Shown here: piece by piece, positions 9,013 to 23,101 of the stretch
Layout of the letters: each line of letters opens with the position of its first letter
How positions within the stretch are numbered: the stretch's first letter is position 1
Assembly: GCF_900100205.1 (NCBI RefSeq)
Contig: NZ_FNEQ01000008.1
Location: 269,496-333,495, forward strand
Direction of reading: 5' to 3'
From: Duganella sp. OV510
Lineage (GTDB): Bacteria; Pseudomonadota; Gammaproteobacteria; Burkholderiales; Burkholderiaceae_D
DNA length: 64,000 nt
Position numbers and translations under genes: made by a program
Notes under the pieces: model-generated
Database searches by the model: none
Seen by the model: only the letters and a program-made list of their open reading frames with translations
Told to the model about the DNA's origin: nothing

Positions 9013-9356
9013 TCGGCCTGCCAGCAGGCACGAGGATTTGGATGGCCGCCGGCATCACCGACATGCGCGCTGGCATGAACGGTTTGGCGGCGAAGGTGCA
9101 AACGGCGTTGGCCGAAGACCCCTTTAGCGGCCACGTATTCGTATTCCGTGGCCGGCGCGGCGACATGGTCAAGGTGCTGTGGTGGAGCGGCGATGGCATG
9201 TGCTTGCTGGCCAAACGCCTTGAGCGCGGCCGCTTCATCTGGCCGCAGGCCGCCGACGGTGCCGTGACGCTAACCCAGGCGCAGCTGTCGATGCTGCTCG
9301 AAGGCATAGACTGGCGTCGGCCGGAGCGCACCTGGCGGCCGCAGTCGGCCTTGTAA
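9009..9356 (+). CDS. tnpB: IS66 TnpB accessory protein
   Basis: This 115-residue protein matches the IS66 Orf2/TnpB family: MIGLPAGTRIWMAAGITDMR, FVFRGRRGDMVKVLWWSGDG, LAKRLERGRFIWP and a C-terminal LLEGIDWRRP. It overlaps tnpA by four bases and is followed 29 bases later by tnpC. A decayed second copy of this gene lies at 12661-13003 on the other strand. Confidence 0.93.
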   Translation: MIGLPAGTRIWMAAGITDMRAGMNGLAAKVQTALAEDPFSGHVFVFRGRRGDMVKVLWWSGDGMCLLAKRLERGRFIWPQAADGAVTLTQAQLSMLLEGIDWRRPERTWRPQSAL

Positions 9357-9385
9357 ACATCGGGCCGCTCGCGTAAACTCGGGCC

Positions 9386-10948
9386 ATGCTCAACCACGCC
9401 GACCTGCCCGACGATATCGACGCCTTGAAGGCGCTGCTGCTAGCGAGCGAACGTCGTGTTCAGCAGCGCGACGAGCGCGTCGCGGGACTCGAAGCACAGC
9501 TGAACACGCGCGCTGCCGAGATCGAGCATCTGAAGCTGCAGATCGCCCGGTTGCGGCGCATGCAGTTCGGCCGCAAGTCCGAGAAGCTGGACCACCAGAT
9601 CGAGCAGCTCGAACTGCAGCTCGAGGACCTGCAGGCCGCCTGCGCCGAGGCCGAGCGCGACATGACGGCGGCCGATCCTGCACCACGTCAGCGGGTGCCG
9701 CGCAAGCCATTGCCGGACCACCTGCCGCGCGACGAGAAACGCTATCTTCCGCCCGGCGACGCCTGCCCGGCCTGCGGCGGTGGCTTGCGCCACTTGGGCG
9801 AGGACTTGGCCGAGCAGCTCGAGTTCGTGCCGGCCAGCTTCCGCGTGATCCGCCACGTGCGCCCGAAACTGGCGTGCGCCTGCTGCGACACCATCGTGCA
9901 GGCGCACGCACCGAGCCGGCCGATCATGCGCGGCATCGCCGGCCCCGGCCTGCTGGCGCATGTGTTGGTGGCCAAGTTCGCTGACCACATCCCGCTGTAC
10001 CGGCAGTCGGTGATCTATGCCCGCGAAGGCGTCGAACTGGAACGCGCGCTGTTGGCGAACTGGGTCGGCGCCGCCAGCGCGCTGCTGCGGCCCCTGGTCG
10101 ACGTGATCCGGCGCCATGTGCTGGCCGGTCGTAAACTGCACGCCGACGATACGCCGATTCCCGTACTGGCGCCGGGCAACGGTAAGACCAAGACGGCACG
10201 GTTGTGGACCTACGTGCGTGACGACAGCGCGTCCGGCGACGCCACGCCGGCGGCCGTCTGGTTTGCCTACACGCCGGACCGAAAAGGCATCCATCCGCAA
10301 ACCCACTTGGCCAACTTCATTGGCGTGCTGCAGGCCGATGCCTACGCAGGTTTCAACGCGCTTTACGTCGACGGCATGATTCAGGAGGCAGCCTGCTGGG
10401 CGCACGCACGCAGAAAATTCTACGACCTGCACGTGGCTAGGCCCTCGGCCATCACCACCGAAGCGCTGCGACGAATCGCCGAACTGTATATGATCGAAGC
10501 CGAGATTCGCGGCAAACCACCGGCCGAACGGCAATTGGTGCGCCAGCAGCGAGCATGCCCGTTACTCGACGACTTCGGCAACTGGCTGCGCGCCACGCTC
10601 GAAAAACTGTCGCGCAAGTCGAACACGGCGGCGGCGATCCAGTACACGCTCAACCTGTGGCCGGCGCTGCTGCGCTACTGCGACGACGGCATCATCGAGA
10701 TCGATAATTCGGCCGCTGAGCGGGCCTTGCGCGGCGTTGCCATCGGCCGCCGTAACTACCTGTTCGCCGGCGCCGACAGCGGCGGCGAGCGCGCCGCCGC
10801 GATCTACTCGTTGATCGGCACGGCCAAGCTCAACGGCGTCGACCCCGAAGCTTGGCTGCGCCATGTGCTGGCCAACATCGCCGAGCATCCCGTCAACCGG
10901 GTCGATGACTTCCTGCCCTGGAACTGCAGCTTGCCAGCAGCTCTTTGA
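9386..10948 (+). CDS. tnpC: IS66 TnpC transposase
   Basis: This 520-residue DDE transposase has the expected order: an N-terminal coiled coil (LLASERRVQQRDERVAGLEA), a zinc-binding region (CPACGGG at about 125 and CACC at about 168), then the catalytic core. The three acidic residues are visible in LHADDTPIPVL, LQADAYAGFN and NSAAERALRGVAIGRRNYLF. Length is normal for the family and no frameshift is seen, so the element may still be able to move. Confidence 0.95.
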   Translation: MLNHADLPDDIDALKALLLASERRVQQRDERVAGLEAQLNTRAAEIEHLKLQIARLRRMQFGRKSEKLDHQIEQLELQLEDLQAACAEAERDMTAADPAPRQRVPRKPLPDHLPRDEKRYLPPGDACPACGGGLRHLGEDLAEQLEFVPASFRVIRHVRPKLACACCDTIVQAHAPSRPIMRGIAGPGLLAHVLVAKFADHIPLYRQSVIYAREGVELERALLANWVGAASALLRPLVDVIRRHVLAGRKLHADDTPIPVLAPGNGKTKTARLWTYVRDDSASGDATPAAVWFAYTPDRKGIHPQTHLANFIGVLQADAYAGFNALYVDGMIQEAACWAHARRKFYDLHVARPSAITTEALRRIAELYMIEAEIRGKPPAERQLVRQQRACPLLDDFGNWLRATLEKLSRKSNTAAAIQYTLNLWPALLRYCDDGIIEIDNSAAERALRGVAIGRRNYLFAGADSGGERAAAIYSLIGTAKLNGVDPEAWLRHVLANIAEHPVNRVDDFLPWNCSLPAAL

Positions 10949-11017
10949 GATCAGGCGCTTCCCAGTGGTAATGCCACCATCGATTAAATTGCCGCTCCAC
11001 TCAGGACATCTTTGAGC

Positions 11018-11027
11018 AGACGCTTAC
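11018..11027 (-). repeat. IS66 right terminal inverted repeat core
   Basis: AGACGCTTAC on the plus strand, the reverse complement of the left terminus. The next base begins recognisable IS21 istA sequence, which fixes the boundary exactly. Confidence 0.85.
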
Positions 11028-11160
11028 GCTGAAACAGGTCCATGCGGACTTGAAGGAATTGGTATTCGAGGGCCTACTACAGGGGGCACCGTTCGCGAGG
11101 ACCTACAGGGAGGGTCAAACTGGGAGCGCCAATCCGGCCAGCAAACGAACAATCGTGCCA
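11028..11160 (+). pseudogene. IS21 istA internal fragment (relic)
   Basis: From GCTGAAACAGGTCCATG onward this stretch parallels 13628-13755 of the IS21 derivative (GACTTGAAGGAATTGG, then TTCGCGAGGACCT, then AATCCGGCCAGCAAACGAAC). There are many substitutions and small indels, by eye roughly 80 percent identity. It is non-coding. IS66 has inserted at its left edge, and the remainder of the host IS21 copy is missing. Confidence 0.8.
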
Positions 11161-11183
11161 AGGGCTACTTGAAGTGGCGGCCT

Positions 11184-12620
11184 CTATGCTAACGTGGCGC
11201 TACCGCTTGATAATGTCATTGCAGCGGCTTGAGGGAGCCTTACCGTAAAGGTACTGCCGCGCCCTTTTCCTTCGCTTGCTACGACAACAGAGCCGCCGTG
11301 CGCCTCAAGAAGGCTTTTGACGAGCGCTAAGCCAAGACCGAGCCCGCTGTTGCCGCGTCCCGAGGTAGGCTCAGCTTGTACATATAAATCGAATAGGTGC
11401 GGTAACATTTCGGCCTCAATTCCGATGCCATTGTCCGTAATCACTGCCACTACTTCCCCATCAGCGCAGTCCAACGATATGCGGATAGCGCCGCCTTTCT
11501 GGGTGTAGCGGATTGCGTTGCCCAACAGATTGCCGATGACCTGCACAAGGCGAACTGATTCTCCGTTGACCATACATGCTTCCGAAGGCATGACTACTTC
11601 GATAACATGCTGCTTATTCGAGGCCGAGCTCGTTTGTTGCTCAATGGCGTACCGGACAACGTCCCGCATGTCGACGCGTATCATATTGAGAGACATGAGA
11701 CCTTGGCTGATGCGTGAGACATCCAGCAGGTCTTCCACCAAGCGAGTCATATGCATGACTTGGCGCGAGATCATCTGTGTCATTTGGTCGTGACGATTGG
11801 TTGGCAAGGTCGGCGATTCGAGCATCTGCGCCGCCATGCCGACTGCAGAAAGCGGCCCACGCAACTCATGGCTAAGGATCGCAAGGAACGCGTCTTTGCG
11901 TACGTCTGCAAGTTCTAGGATGTTGGCCCTTCTATCCAGACTAAGGTTCAGCGCCAGAATGTCAGTATGAGACAACTCTAGCGTCTCAGCCTGCAAAATC
12001 AGTTTGTCCTGTTCATCCCGCAGAGCTTCAACCGTGCTCGTCAGTTCTTTGTTCGCATCTTGAACAGCAGATAACAACACGTTGCTTGGTAGCTCTTCAA
12101 GCTGTCTGGCGAAGTCTTCAATAGCTTGTGGGGTCAAGCGTGGACGATCTTGCGGCAATGGCATTCGCATAACGATCATGCGTGCGCCTTCTTTATCAGT
12201 AAACACATCGCATTGATGGATCAAACGCCGGACACCGACCGTGTCATCAAGTTCACTAACTTGTGCAACTGGTTCCACGACTGACACCAGAAGAGTCTGA
12301 AGTAGTAGGTCCTCTAACGCGAAATGCACGGCACCGGTGCCAAGATGCTTGATAGTATTGCGGGTGAGTTCCGAGACGGCCGTAGAAATGCGTGACTGAT
12401 CACTCTGCGACAAACCAACCACGTGAGCAATCTGACGCGCACGCTTACGCGCATCGATGATGTCCATGTCTGTGCCAACTGCCACAGTTATGATCGGATA
12501 TAGCATACGAAGTTTTCCATTGCTCAACTTTGGGAATATACAGGCATAGTGATTTCCGTGGGGAACATATCCGGAAATATAATTCCAAAGAGTTTCCGAG
12601 CGGCTCGCAACCTCGCTCAT
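11184..12620 (-). CDS. RsbT-like/histidine kinase fusion protein, orphan
   Basis: This 478-residue cytoplasmic protein has an N-terminal GHKL ATPase module like RsbT: GTDMDIIDARKRARQIA and an N-box ELTRNTIKHLG at about residues 49-95. A linker coiled coil near 190-235 follows. Then comes a full kinase core: HisKA with FLAILSHELRGPLSAVG (phospho-His near 249), a HATPase with NLLGNAIRYTQ near 365, DNGIGIE and GRGNSGLGLGLALV. RsbT-type modules normally belong to stressosome-like operons with RsbR/RsbS partners. Here both flanks are mobile-element debris and no partner or response regulator is adjacent, so the rest of the operon was probably lost. The substrate is unknown. Confidence 0.88.
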   Translation of the reverse strand: MSEVASRSETLWNYISGYVPHGNHYACIFPKLSNGKLRMLYPIITVAVGTDMDIIDARKRARQIAHVVGLSQSDQSRISTAVSELTRNTIKHLGTGAVHFALEDLLLQTLLVSVVEPVAQVSELDDTVGVRRLIHQCDVFTDKEGARMIVMRMPLPQDRPRLTPQAIEDFARQLEELPSNVLLSAVQDANKELTSTVEALRDEQDKLILQAETLELSHTDILALNLSLDRRANILELADVRKDAFLAILSHELRGPLSAVGMAAQMLESPTLPTNRHDQMTQMISRQVMHMTRLVEDLLDVSRISQGLMSLNMIRVDMRDVVRYAIEQQTSSASNKQHVIEVVMPSEACMVNGESVRLVQVIGNLLGNAIRYTQKGGAIRISLDCADGEVVAVITDNGIGIEAEMLPHLFDLYVQAEPTSGRGNSGLGLGLALVKSLLEAHGGSVVVASEGKGRGSTFTVRLPQAAAMTLSSGSATLA

Positions 12621-12660
12621 TCACCTTCGCTTATTCTCATTGGGTGTCTTTGTAAGCGGG

Positions 12661-13003
12661 TCACACAGAAGCGTCAGCATGACGGCGGCTAAGGTCATCC
12701 CGACGCCAGTCTAGCCTTTGAGTAGCGGGGACAGTCGGGCCTGGGCCAGCGCCACACGCTATTGGGCTGCGGCCAGTCGAACCAGCCCGTTCTAGGCGCT
12801 TGGTCAGTAGACACAGTCCATCGCGCTCCACCACAGCACCTTTATCATGGCGCTTCGCCGACCTCGGAACGGAAACAAGTGGCCGTCGAATCGATCCTCG
12901 CTCAACGCCATCCCTAGCTTGGGAGCGAACCCGCTCGGTCAGGCACACATGTCCGTGATATCTGCTGCCAGCCATATCCTGTGTCGGCGTGACGGCCGAT
13001 CAT
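12661..13003 (-). pseudogene. Decayed IS66 tnpB
   Basis: The reverse complement follows tnpB of the nearby intact element from an ATGATCGG start through ATCACGGACATG, GGTGCTGTGGTGGAGCG, TGACCAAGCGCCTAGAACG and CTAGACTGGCGTCGGGATG, with frameshifts and heavy substitution. It lies in opposite orientation to the intact IS66. It begins about 40 bases upstream of the RsbT/kinase start, so it may have replaced that gene's promoter. Confidence 0.75.
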
Positions 13004-13278
13004 GCACGCAGGCTTTTGTAAAAGGCGCAGCAGAGCGGAGTTCAGAGTGGATTGCAGCGCTTTGTGCTGATGTTTTGATCGATTCTGGCTGCACAACAAT
13101 AGACACGAGCCCCGTTGATTTCGGAATTATTGTCGCGCCTGGCTAGCGGGGAGTTCGCGGGGCCATTTGAACATAATGTTTGCGTTACGCGATGAGCTTG
13201 CGCCAAGGTTCGATACCTATACGCCAGGCTCACACGCGGACAGCGCCAGGCTTCACTTGAACTAGCGGAAGTTGGAGA
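13004..13278. other. Mobile-element debris without a gene
   Basis: This stretch lies between the decayed tnpB and the IS21 left end. The part nearest 13003 occupies the place of a tnpA 3' end and shows faint similarity to it, but I cannot align it firmly. No intact frame with gene-like composition, promoter or RNA gene is seen. Confidence 0.4.
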
Positions 13279-14048
13279 TGTTAATTTGCAGCGAAATATG
13301 ACCCAGTTTGCCGCATAATTTGCAAACGAATCTGACCCACGTTTAAGACACAATCCTGCTCACGAATTTGAGTGGGGAATCGGAGTGATCGACGTGGCAT
13401 TACTAGGCATTATTCGACGCTGGCACATTCGCGACCAGGTCCCATTGAGAGAGATCGCCAGGCGTTTGGGCATCTCCAGAAACACCGTCCGACGCTACCT
13501 GCGCTCGGAAACCATAGAGCCAGCCTACGCTGAGCGGAAATCCACCCGTGCCATCGACAAATACGCGTTTCAACTTTCAGCCCTCCTCAAGACCGAGGCG
13601 GCCAAGTCGCGCAAGCAGCGGCGCACGCTGAAACAGATCCATGAAGACTTGAAGGAATTGGGATTCGAGGGGTCCTACGACAGGGTCGCGGCGTTCGCGA
13701 GGACCTGGAGGGAGGGTCAAACTGAGAGGGTCAATCCGGCCAGCAAACGAACAATCAGCAAACTCTATGAAAAAACGAGCCTGGTCATCACGACCAACTT
13801 GGGATTCTCGGAATGGGGTTCTGTGTTTGGCGACGCCAAGATGACGACAGCGCTGCTCGACCGCCTCACCCACCATTGTCACATCATCGAGACCGGCAAC
13901 GACAGCTATCGATTCAAGAACAGTTCAACCCAACAGGCAGGAAAGGAGGTCACTCACAACTTAGCCCCCACATAACCCCGAAGAGGTAATCGAAGAGCGG
14001 GTCAGTATTCGATGCAAATCACGGGTCAGAATCAAACGCAAACTAACA
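13279..14048 (+). mobile_element. IS21-family deletion derivative with both ends
   Basis: The left end TGTTAATTTGCAGCG pairs with the reverse complement of the right end, TGTTAGTTTGCGTTTG. A second internal repeat (ATTTGCAAACGAATCTGACC on the left, ATTTGCATCGAATACTGACC on the right) is also present, the multiple-terminal-repeat pattern of IS21. The 770-base length is about a third of a full element because most of istA and istB is missing. I see no clear target duplication. With both ends present it could in principle be moved by a complete relative. Confidence 0.85.
13385..13975 (+). pseudogene. Fused istA (N-terminus) and istB (C-terminus) of IS21
   Basis: The 196-residue frame begins as IstA with its helix-turn-helix (REIARRLGISRNTVRRYLRS). 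At about residue 125 (SKRTISKLYEKTSLVITTN) it jumps in frame to the IstB C-terminus: LGFSEWGSVFGDAKMTTALL, then LTHHCHIIETGNDSYRF. The DDE core of the transposase and the IstB ATPase core are deleted, so no transposition activity is expected. The frame stays open, so a small DNA-binding fusion protein could still be made. Confidence 0.88.
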
Positions 14049-14052
14049 CATA

Positions 14053-14069
14053 GCCGCCTACGAGGCGGC
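14053..14069 (-). terminator. Hairpin downstream of the Hpt gene
   Basis: GCCGCC and GGCGGC are separated by a five-base loop, in the right place to end transcription of the minus-strand Hpt/kinase genes, but followed only by a weak T-run. The IS21 derivative inserted five bases beyond it. Confidence 0.5.
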
Positions 14070-14096
14070 TTTGGCGTTGAGAGGGTTGGGCATTGC

Positions 14097-14790
14097 TCAT
14101 CGTACGGCTTCAGAACGGGACGCACGAAGTGTCTGCGACAAGCTGCTCAACAGCTTGAGCGCGCCGTCGATATCGAGTTCCTCAAACCGGTCGATGATCG
14201 CTGTAGCGCTAGCGGCAGGCGGCTCGCCCTCCAGGGCGTCGGCCAACTTCTCCAGGAGTGGGATGGCGGCATAATCGCCGTTTTCTAGCAATGGCGCAAT
14301 GCGTAGCACCAGCGTTAATGCCACATCGCTCGACCCGGCATCTTGCGCGGATACCTCGGATCGTGAAGCGACAAAACATGACAACTCGTCGAGCACCAAC
14401 GCCATGTCGGCCAAAAAAGCCGCCATCAGCGCGATAGTCTCCTTTTCGGCGGCCGCGTGTGTCGTTTGCTCCAGCGCGGCTGCGCTGGCGGCCAGGCCGC
14501 GCGCACAAAAGTATGACGCGGCACCTTTTATCATATGCGCAATGCGGCCGACTTCGGCGTAGTCGCCGGCCTGATGAAAAGCTGCAATAGTCTGCGGCAC
14601 GGCCGCATAGTCACGCAGGAAGGCCTGCGCCGTGCGTAGCAGCAGCGCGTGATTGCCACCCAGGAGCTTGCATGCACAGGAAAGGTCTACGCCTGCCAGC
14701 TTCGGAAGTTCCGGTATGACCATGTTTGTCTCTGTCGCAGTTGCAGAGGACATGGTGTCGGGCAGACTCATGCGGTCACTCGTCGCGTCA

Positions 14791-14798
<8 letters not shown>
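14097..14798 (-). CDS. Hpt domain protein downstream of the hybrid kinase
   Basis: This protein has about 233 residues if it starts at the ATG that overlaps the kinase stop (…GATGCATGA…); a start at 14771 (MSLPDTM) is also possible. A histidine phosphotransfer domain is seen with IAHMIKGAASYFCARGLA, where the His is the likely phospho-acceptor, followed by a helical C-terminal half without clear family. The overlap with the hybrid kinase predicts co-translation and a role as a phosphorelay partner for its receiver domains. No DNA-binding output is encoded next to it. Confidence 0.8.
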
Positions 14799-20778
<5,980 letters not shown>

Positions 20779-20845
20779 GCGAGCACCGGGGTGGTGGGAT
20801 GGGTGGAGCGAATGAGCATTTTGCAGACGTGCAGTCAGTACAGGG

Positions 20846-20883
20846 GCGGAAGTTCTCCAATTGCCGACCTGGAGAACCTCCGC
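20846..20883 (-). promoter_or_regulatory. Strong hairpin between precursor and kinase genes
   Basis: A 14-base stem (GCGGAAGTTCTCCA at 20846-20859 against TGGAGAACCTCCGC at 20870-20883, one G-U pair) closes a ten-base loop. There is no T-run, so it fits an attenuator, RNase-processing or mRNA-stabilising hairpin better than a full terminator. It would let the precursor be made in excess over the large kinase. Confidence 0.7.
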
Positions 20884-20905
20884 AACGGGAAGCGTGGAGA
20901 ATGCG

Positions 20906-21166
20906 TCAGACGGTGCCGGCCAGCAGGAACAGCGCCATTGCAACCGGGCTACCCAGTTTTTCCTGCATGGCGACACGGTTGGCTTGGACCACTTCCTTGG
21001 AAGGCAAGGTGCGCAGGTCCGGAATGTCGCCGGCACCAGCATTGATGCCGATACCTGCCAGAGTCTCGGCAGGCTGTGCTAGCAATTTGGCCCGAAAATC
21101 ATCGTCATTGGCGAGCTTGTCCAAAAGAACGTTAACGGCGTCGGAGGAATGCGATGGCAGGTTCAT
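20906..21166 (-). CDS. Putative RiPP precursor with nitrile-hydratase-type leader
   Basis: This 86-residue peptide has the leader pattern VLLDKLANDDDFRAKLLAQP then AETLAGIGI, typical of nitrile-hydratase-like leader peptides; I believe it fits the group called 'putative modified peptide' (recalled as TIGR04509). The C-terminal half, DLRTLPSKEVVQANRV to SPVAMALFLLAGTV, has no Cys and few Ser/Thr and ends hydrophobic. A divergent SagB-related dehydrogenase starts 119 bases away, as in other loci of this group. What modification is made, and whether the peptide is exported, cannot be read here: no protease or dedicated transporter is in the window. Confidence 0.75.
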   Translation of the reverse strand: MNLPSHSSDAVNVLLDKLANDDDFRAKLLAQPAETLAGIGINAGAGDIPDLRTLPSKEVVQANRVAMQEKLGSPVAMALFLLAGTV

Positions 21167-21284
21167 GTAAAGCAGCCTTTCGATTGACAGTGGTTGAGGT
21201 GTGTATTCCGGGAATTATTCTACGTTACAATAGTACCTTAGTCATAACATATTTTAACTTAAAGCACGATCAAGGAACCAGCCC
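21167..21284. promoter_or_regulatory. Divergent promoter region of the RiPP-like locus
   Basis: These 118 bases separate the precursor (minus) from the dehydrogenase (plus) and are clearly AT-richer than both. A TACAAT at 21226-21231 is a possible plus-strand -10, and AAGGA before the ATG at 21285 is a good ribosome binding site. I see no clear operator palindrome. Confidence 0.5.
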
Positions 21285-22478
21285 ATGTTACTCAGACGCT
21301 GCGCGATTTTGTATATAGAACCTCGCGACGACCTCCAGCTTGACCTGCGGGTCCTGTTTTCAGGAACCAATGCGCTGGATTCCTCGGTTCGCTGGGTGGC
21401 GCTGGCGCCCCACATCGGCCGCGAGCTCGATATCAGCGATGATGAGATGCTGGCACTGGGCAAGATCGGCGCTGCGTTGTGGGTGGAGCGCGCAGACTGC
21501 GAACAGCGCCACAGCAAGGAAGTCATTGCCCGGCTGCTTGAGTTGGGATTACTGATAGCAAATGGCGGCGAAGCCGGTGAGCCCAAGCAGCTAGCCGCCA
21601 CACGCGACCGCGATGAAGCATTACGGGCGCAGCACTGGCATTCGCTGGCAGCGCTGACGCACACATTTACGCGCTGGGAAGACGTCTGTGCGGAAACCGG
21701 CACCAGATTCCCCAGCTTCGACCTGTTGCAGGCCGAATACGGCCCTCCCCCGCCGACCACGCTGGAGTTCGACACAGCGGACGACAATGTCGTGTTGCCG
21801 GCAGCGGCCGAAGGACCGCTCGACAGCGCGCTGTTGAACCGGTATACCTGCCGCAATTTTGACCCTGAAGCCAGCTTGCCGCTGGCCTTGGCGGCGCGGC
21901 TGCTGCAACGCACCTTCGGCGCACAGGAGCAACGCCTGATGTCACCAACGGCGTCGGCGCCCGGAGCGATGGCGCTGAAGAAGACCAGTCCGTCCGGAGG
22001 CAGCTTGCATCCCATGGAAGCCTATGTACTTGTTCAACGGGTCGATGGCGTCAAGCCTGGGCTATATCACTATCACCCGGTGCGTCATGTACTACAGCCG
22101 CTCCGCATGCTGGAGGCCGAGCAGGCCTACCAGCTGGCGTTCGATGCGGTCGCCAACCAGCACTGGTTCGCCAACGCGCCGATGCTGGTGGTGATGGCCG
22201 CGCGCGTTGAGCGCAATTTCTGGAAATACCGCAAGCACGCCAAGTCCTACCGCGCGCTGACGCTGGACGCTGGACACCTGTCGCAAACGTTTTACCTGCT
22301 TGCTGCGGAGGCGGGTGTTTCCGCTTTCATTACCGCCGCGATCAACGAGATCAAGGTCGAACAGGCCCTTGATCTGGACCCGTTGAAGCATGCTGTCATC
22401 GCTATCTGTGGCTGCGGCTTCGCGGCTGCGGAAAAAACGATGGTGGAATTCCGTCAGGGCGATCTCACCGGCTGGTAA
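21285..22478 (+). CDS. SagB-related putative peptide maturation dehydrogenase
   Basis: This 397-residue protein has an N-terminal winged-helix-like part (residues 1-120) and a nitroreductase/SagB-type FMN domain from about 180: RYTCRNFDPEA, KKTSPSGGSLHPMEAYVLVQ, GLYHYHPVRHVL and LDAGHLSQTFYLLAAEAGV. It resembles the group named 'putative peptide maturation dehydrogenase' (recalled as TIGR04511). SagB enzymes oxidise azolines to azoles, but here there is no YcaO cyclodehydratase in view and the precursor core has no Cys. The substrate bond is therefore open. The DUF1349 gene follows after 22 bases, probably in the same transcript. Confidence 0.85.
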   Translation: MLLRRCAILYIEPRDDLQLDLRVLFSGTNALDSSVRWVALAPHIGRELDISDDEMLALGKIGAALWVERADCEQRHSKEVIARLLELGLLIANGGEAGEPKQLAATRDRDEALRAQHWHSLAALTHTFTRWEDVCAETGTRFPSFDLLQAEYGPPPPTTLEFDTADDNVVLPAAAEGPLDSALLNRYTCRNFDPEASLPLALAARLLQRTFGAQEQRLMSPTASAPGAMALKKTSPSGGSLHPMEAYVLVQRVDGVKPGLYHYHPVRHVLQPLRMLEAEQAYQLAFDAVANQHWFANAPMLVVMAARVERNFWKYRKHAKSYRALTLDAGHLSQTFYLLAAEAGVSAFITAAINEIKVEQALDLDPLKHAVIAICGCGFAAAEKTMVEFRQGDLTGW

Positions 22479-22500
22479 GGAATCAACATTGGAGCTATGC

Positions 22501-23076
22501 ATGGGAGCTGGTTTTTACTGGATTAACGAGCCGCGCCAATGGCGTCGCGACGACGATCTGTTATCGGTCACGACCGATGAAAAGACCGACTTCTGGAAGG
22601 AGACCTGGTACGGCTTTGAACGCTTCTCCGGGCATTTCTTCGGCGCTGATGTCACTGGCGACTTCAGCTTCCAGGTAAAAGTCCGCGCGGATTTCAAGGA
22701 ACTGTATGACCAGGCCGGCATCATGCTTGTGGTGGACGAAAACCACTGGCTCAAAGCAGGCATTGAATTCAACGACGGCGCTCCGGCAATCGGCAGCGTG
22801 CTGACGCTACAGCATTCGGACTGGGCCACGGGCGTTTTCCCCGGCAACGCCAGCGAATTCTGGATGCGGCTGACACGCAAAGGCGACGCTTTGCGCCTGC
22901 AATATTCGGCTGACGGCAAAATCTGGCCCCTGCTTCGCCTCGCGCATTTTCCCACTGTCGAAAAATGCGCGGTTGGTGTCATGTGCTGCACGCCCGAACG
23001 CGGCGGCCTGTCCGTGATCTTCGAAGACTTCCAGCTGACGTCTGCCCTGGAAAAGGATCTGCACGATCTATCCTGA
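22501..23076 (+). CDS. DUF1349 family protein
   Basis: This 191-residue protein is a concanavalin-like beta sandwich by family. Key stretches are KTDFWKETWYGFERFSGHFF, FKELYDQAGIMLVVDENHWL, KAGIEFNDGAPAIGSVLT and PERGGLSVIFEDFQL. DUF1349 proteins bind or act on unknown ligands. The start at 22501 has a GGAG site and gives the full domain. Position directly after the maturation dehydrogenase suggests a link to the RiPP-like pathway, but DUF1349 proteins are also common outside such loci. Confidence 0.85.
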   Translation: MGAGFYWINEPRQWRRDDDLLSVTTDEKTDFWKETWYGFERFSGHFFGADVTGDFSFQVKVRADFKELYDQAGIMLVVDENHWLKAGIEFNDGAPAIGSVLTLQHSDWATGVFPGNASEFWMRLTRKGDALRLQYSADGKIWPLLRLAHFPTVEKCAVGVMCCTPERGGLSVIFEDFQLTSALEKDLHDLS

Positions 23077-23101
23077 TTTGCCTATGCAAGCTAAAATTAT
23101 C

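Larger units (their letters stand above)
8539..11027 (+). mobile_element. IS66-family insertion sequence, apparently intact
   Basis: The element spans 2489 bases with tnpA, tnpB and tnpC in order. Both ends carry GTAAGCGTCT in inverted orientation, the usual IS66 terminus. The right end sits inside a decayed IS21 istA copy (next bases GCTGAAAC), but the left flank is AAAACATC. There is therefore no matching 8-base target duplication, and no IS21 sequence lies on the left. This indicates an adjacent deletion or recombination after insertion. Confidence 0.9.

Noticed and set aside
9440..10534. 364-codon open frame on the minus strand
   Set aside because: It lies antisense inside IS66 tnpC, whose motifs are complete; the frame is a high-GC shadow rich in Arg, Ala and Gly.
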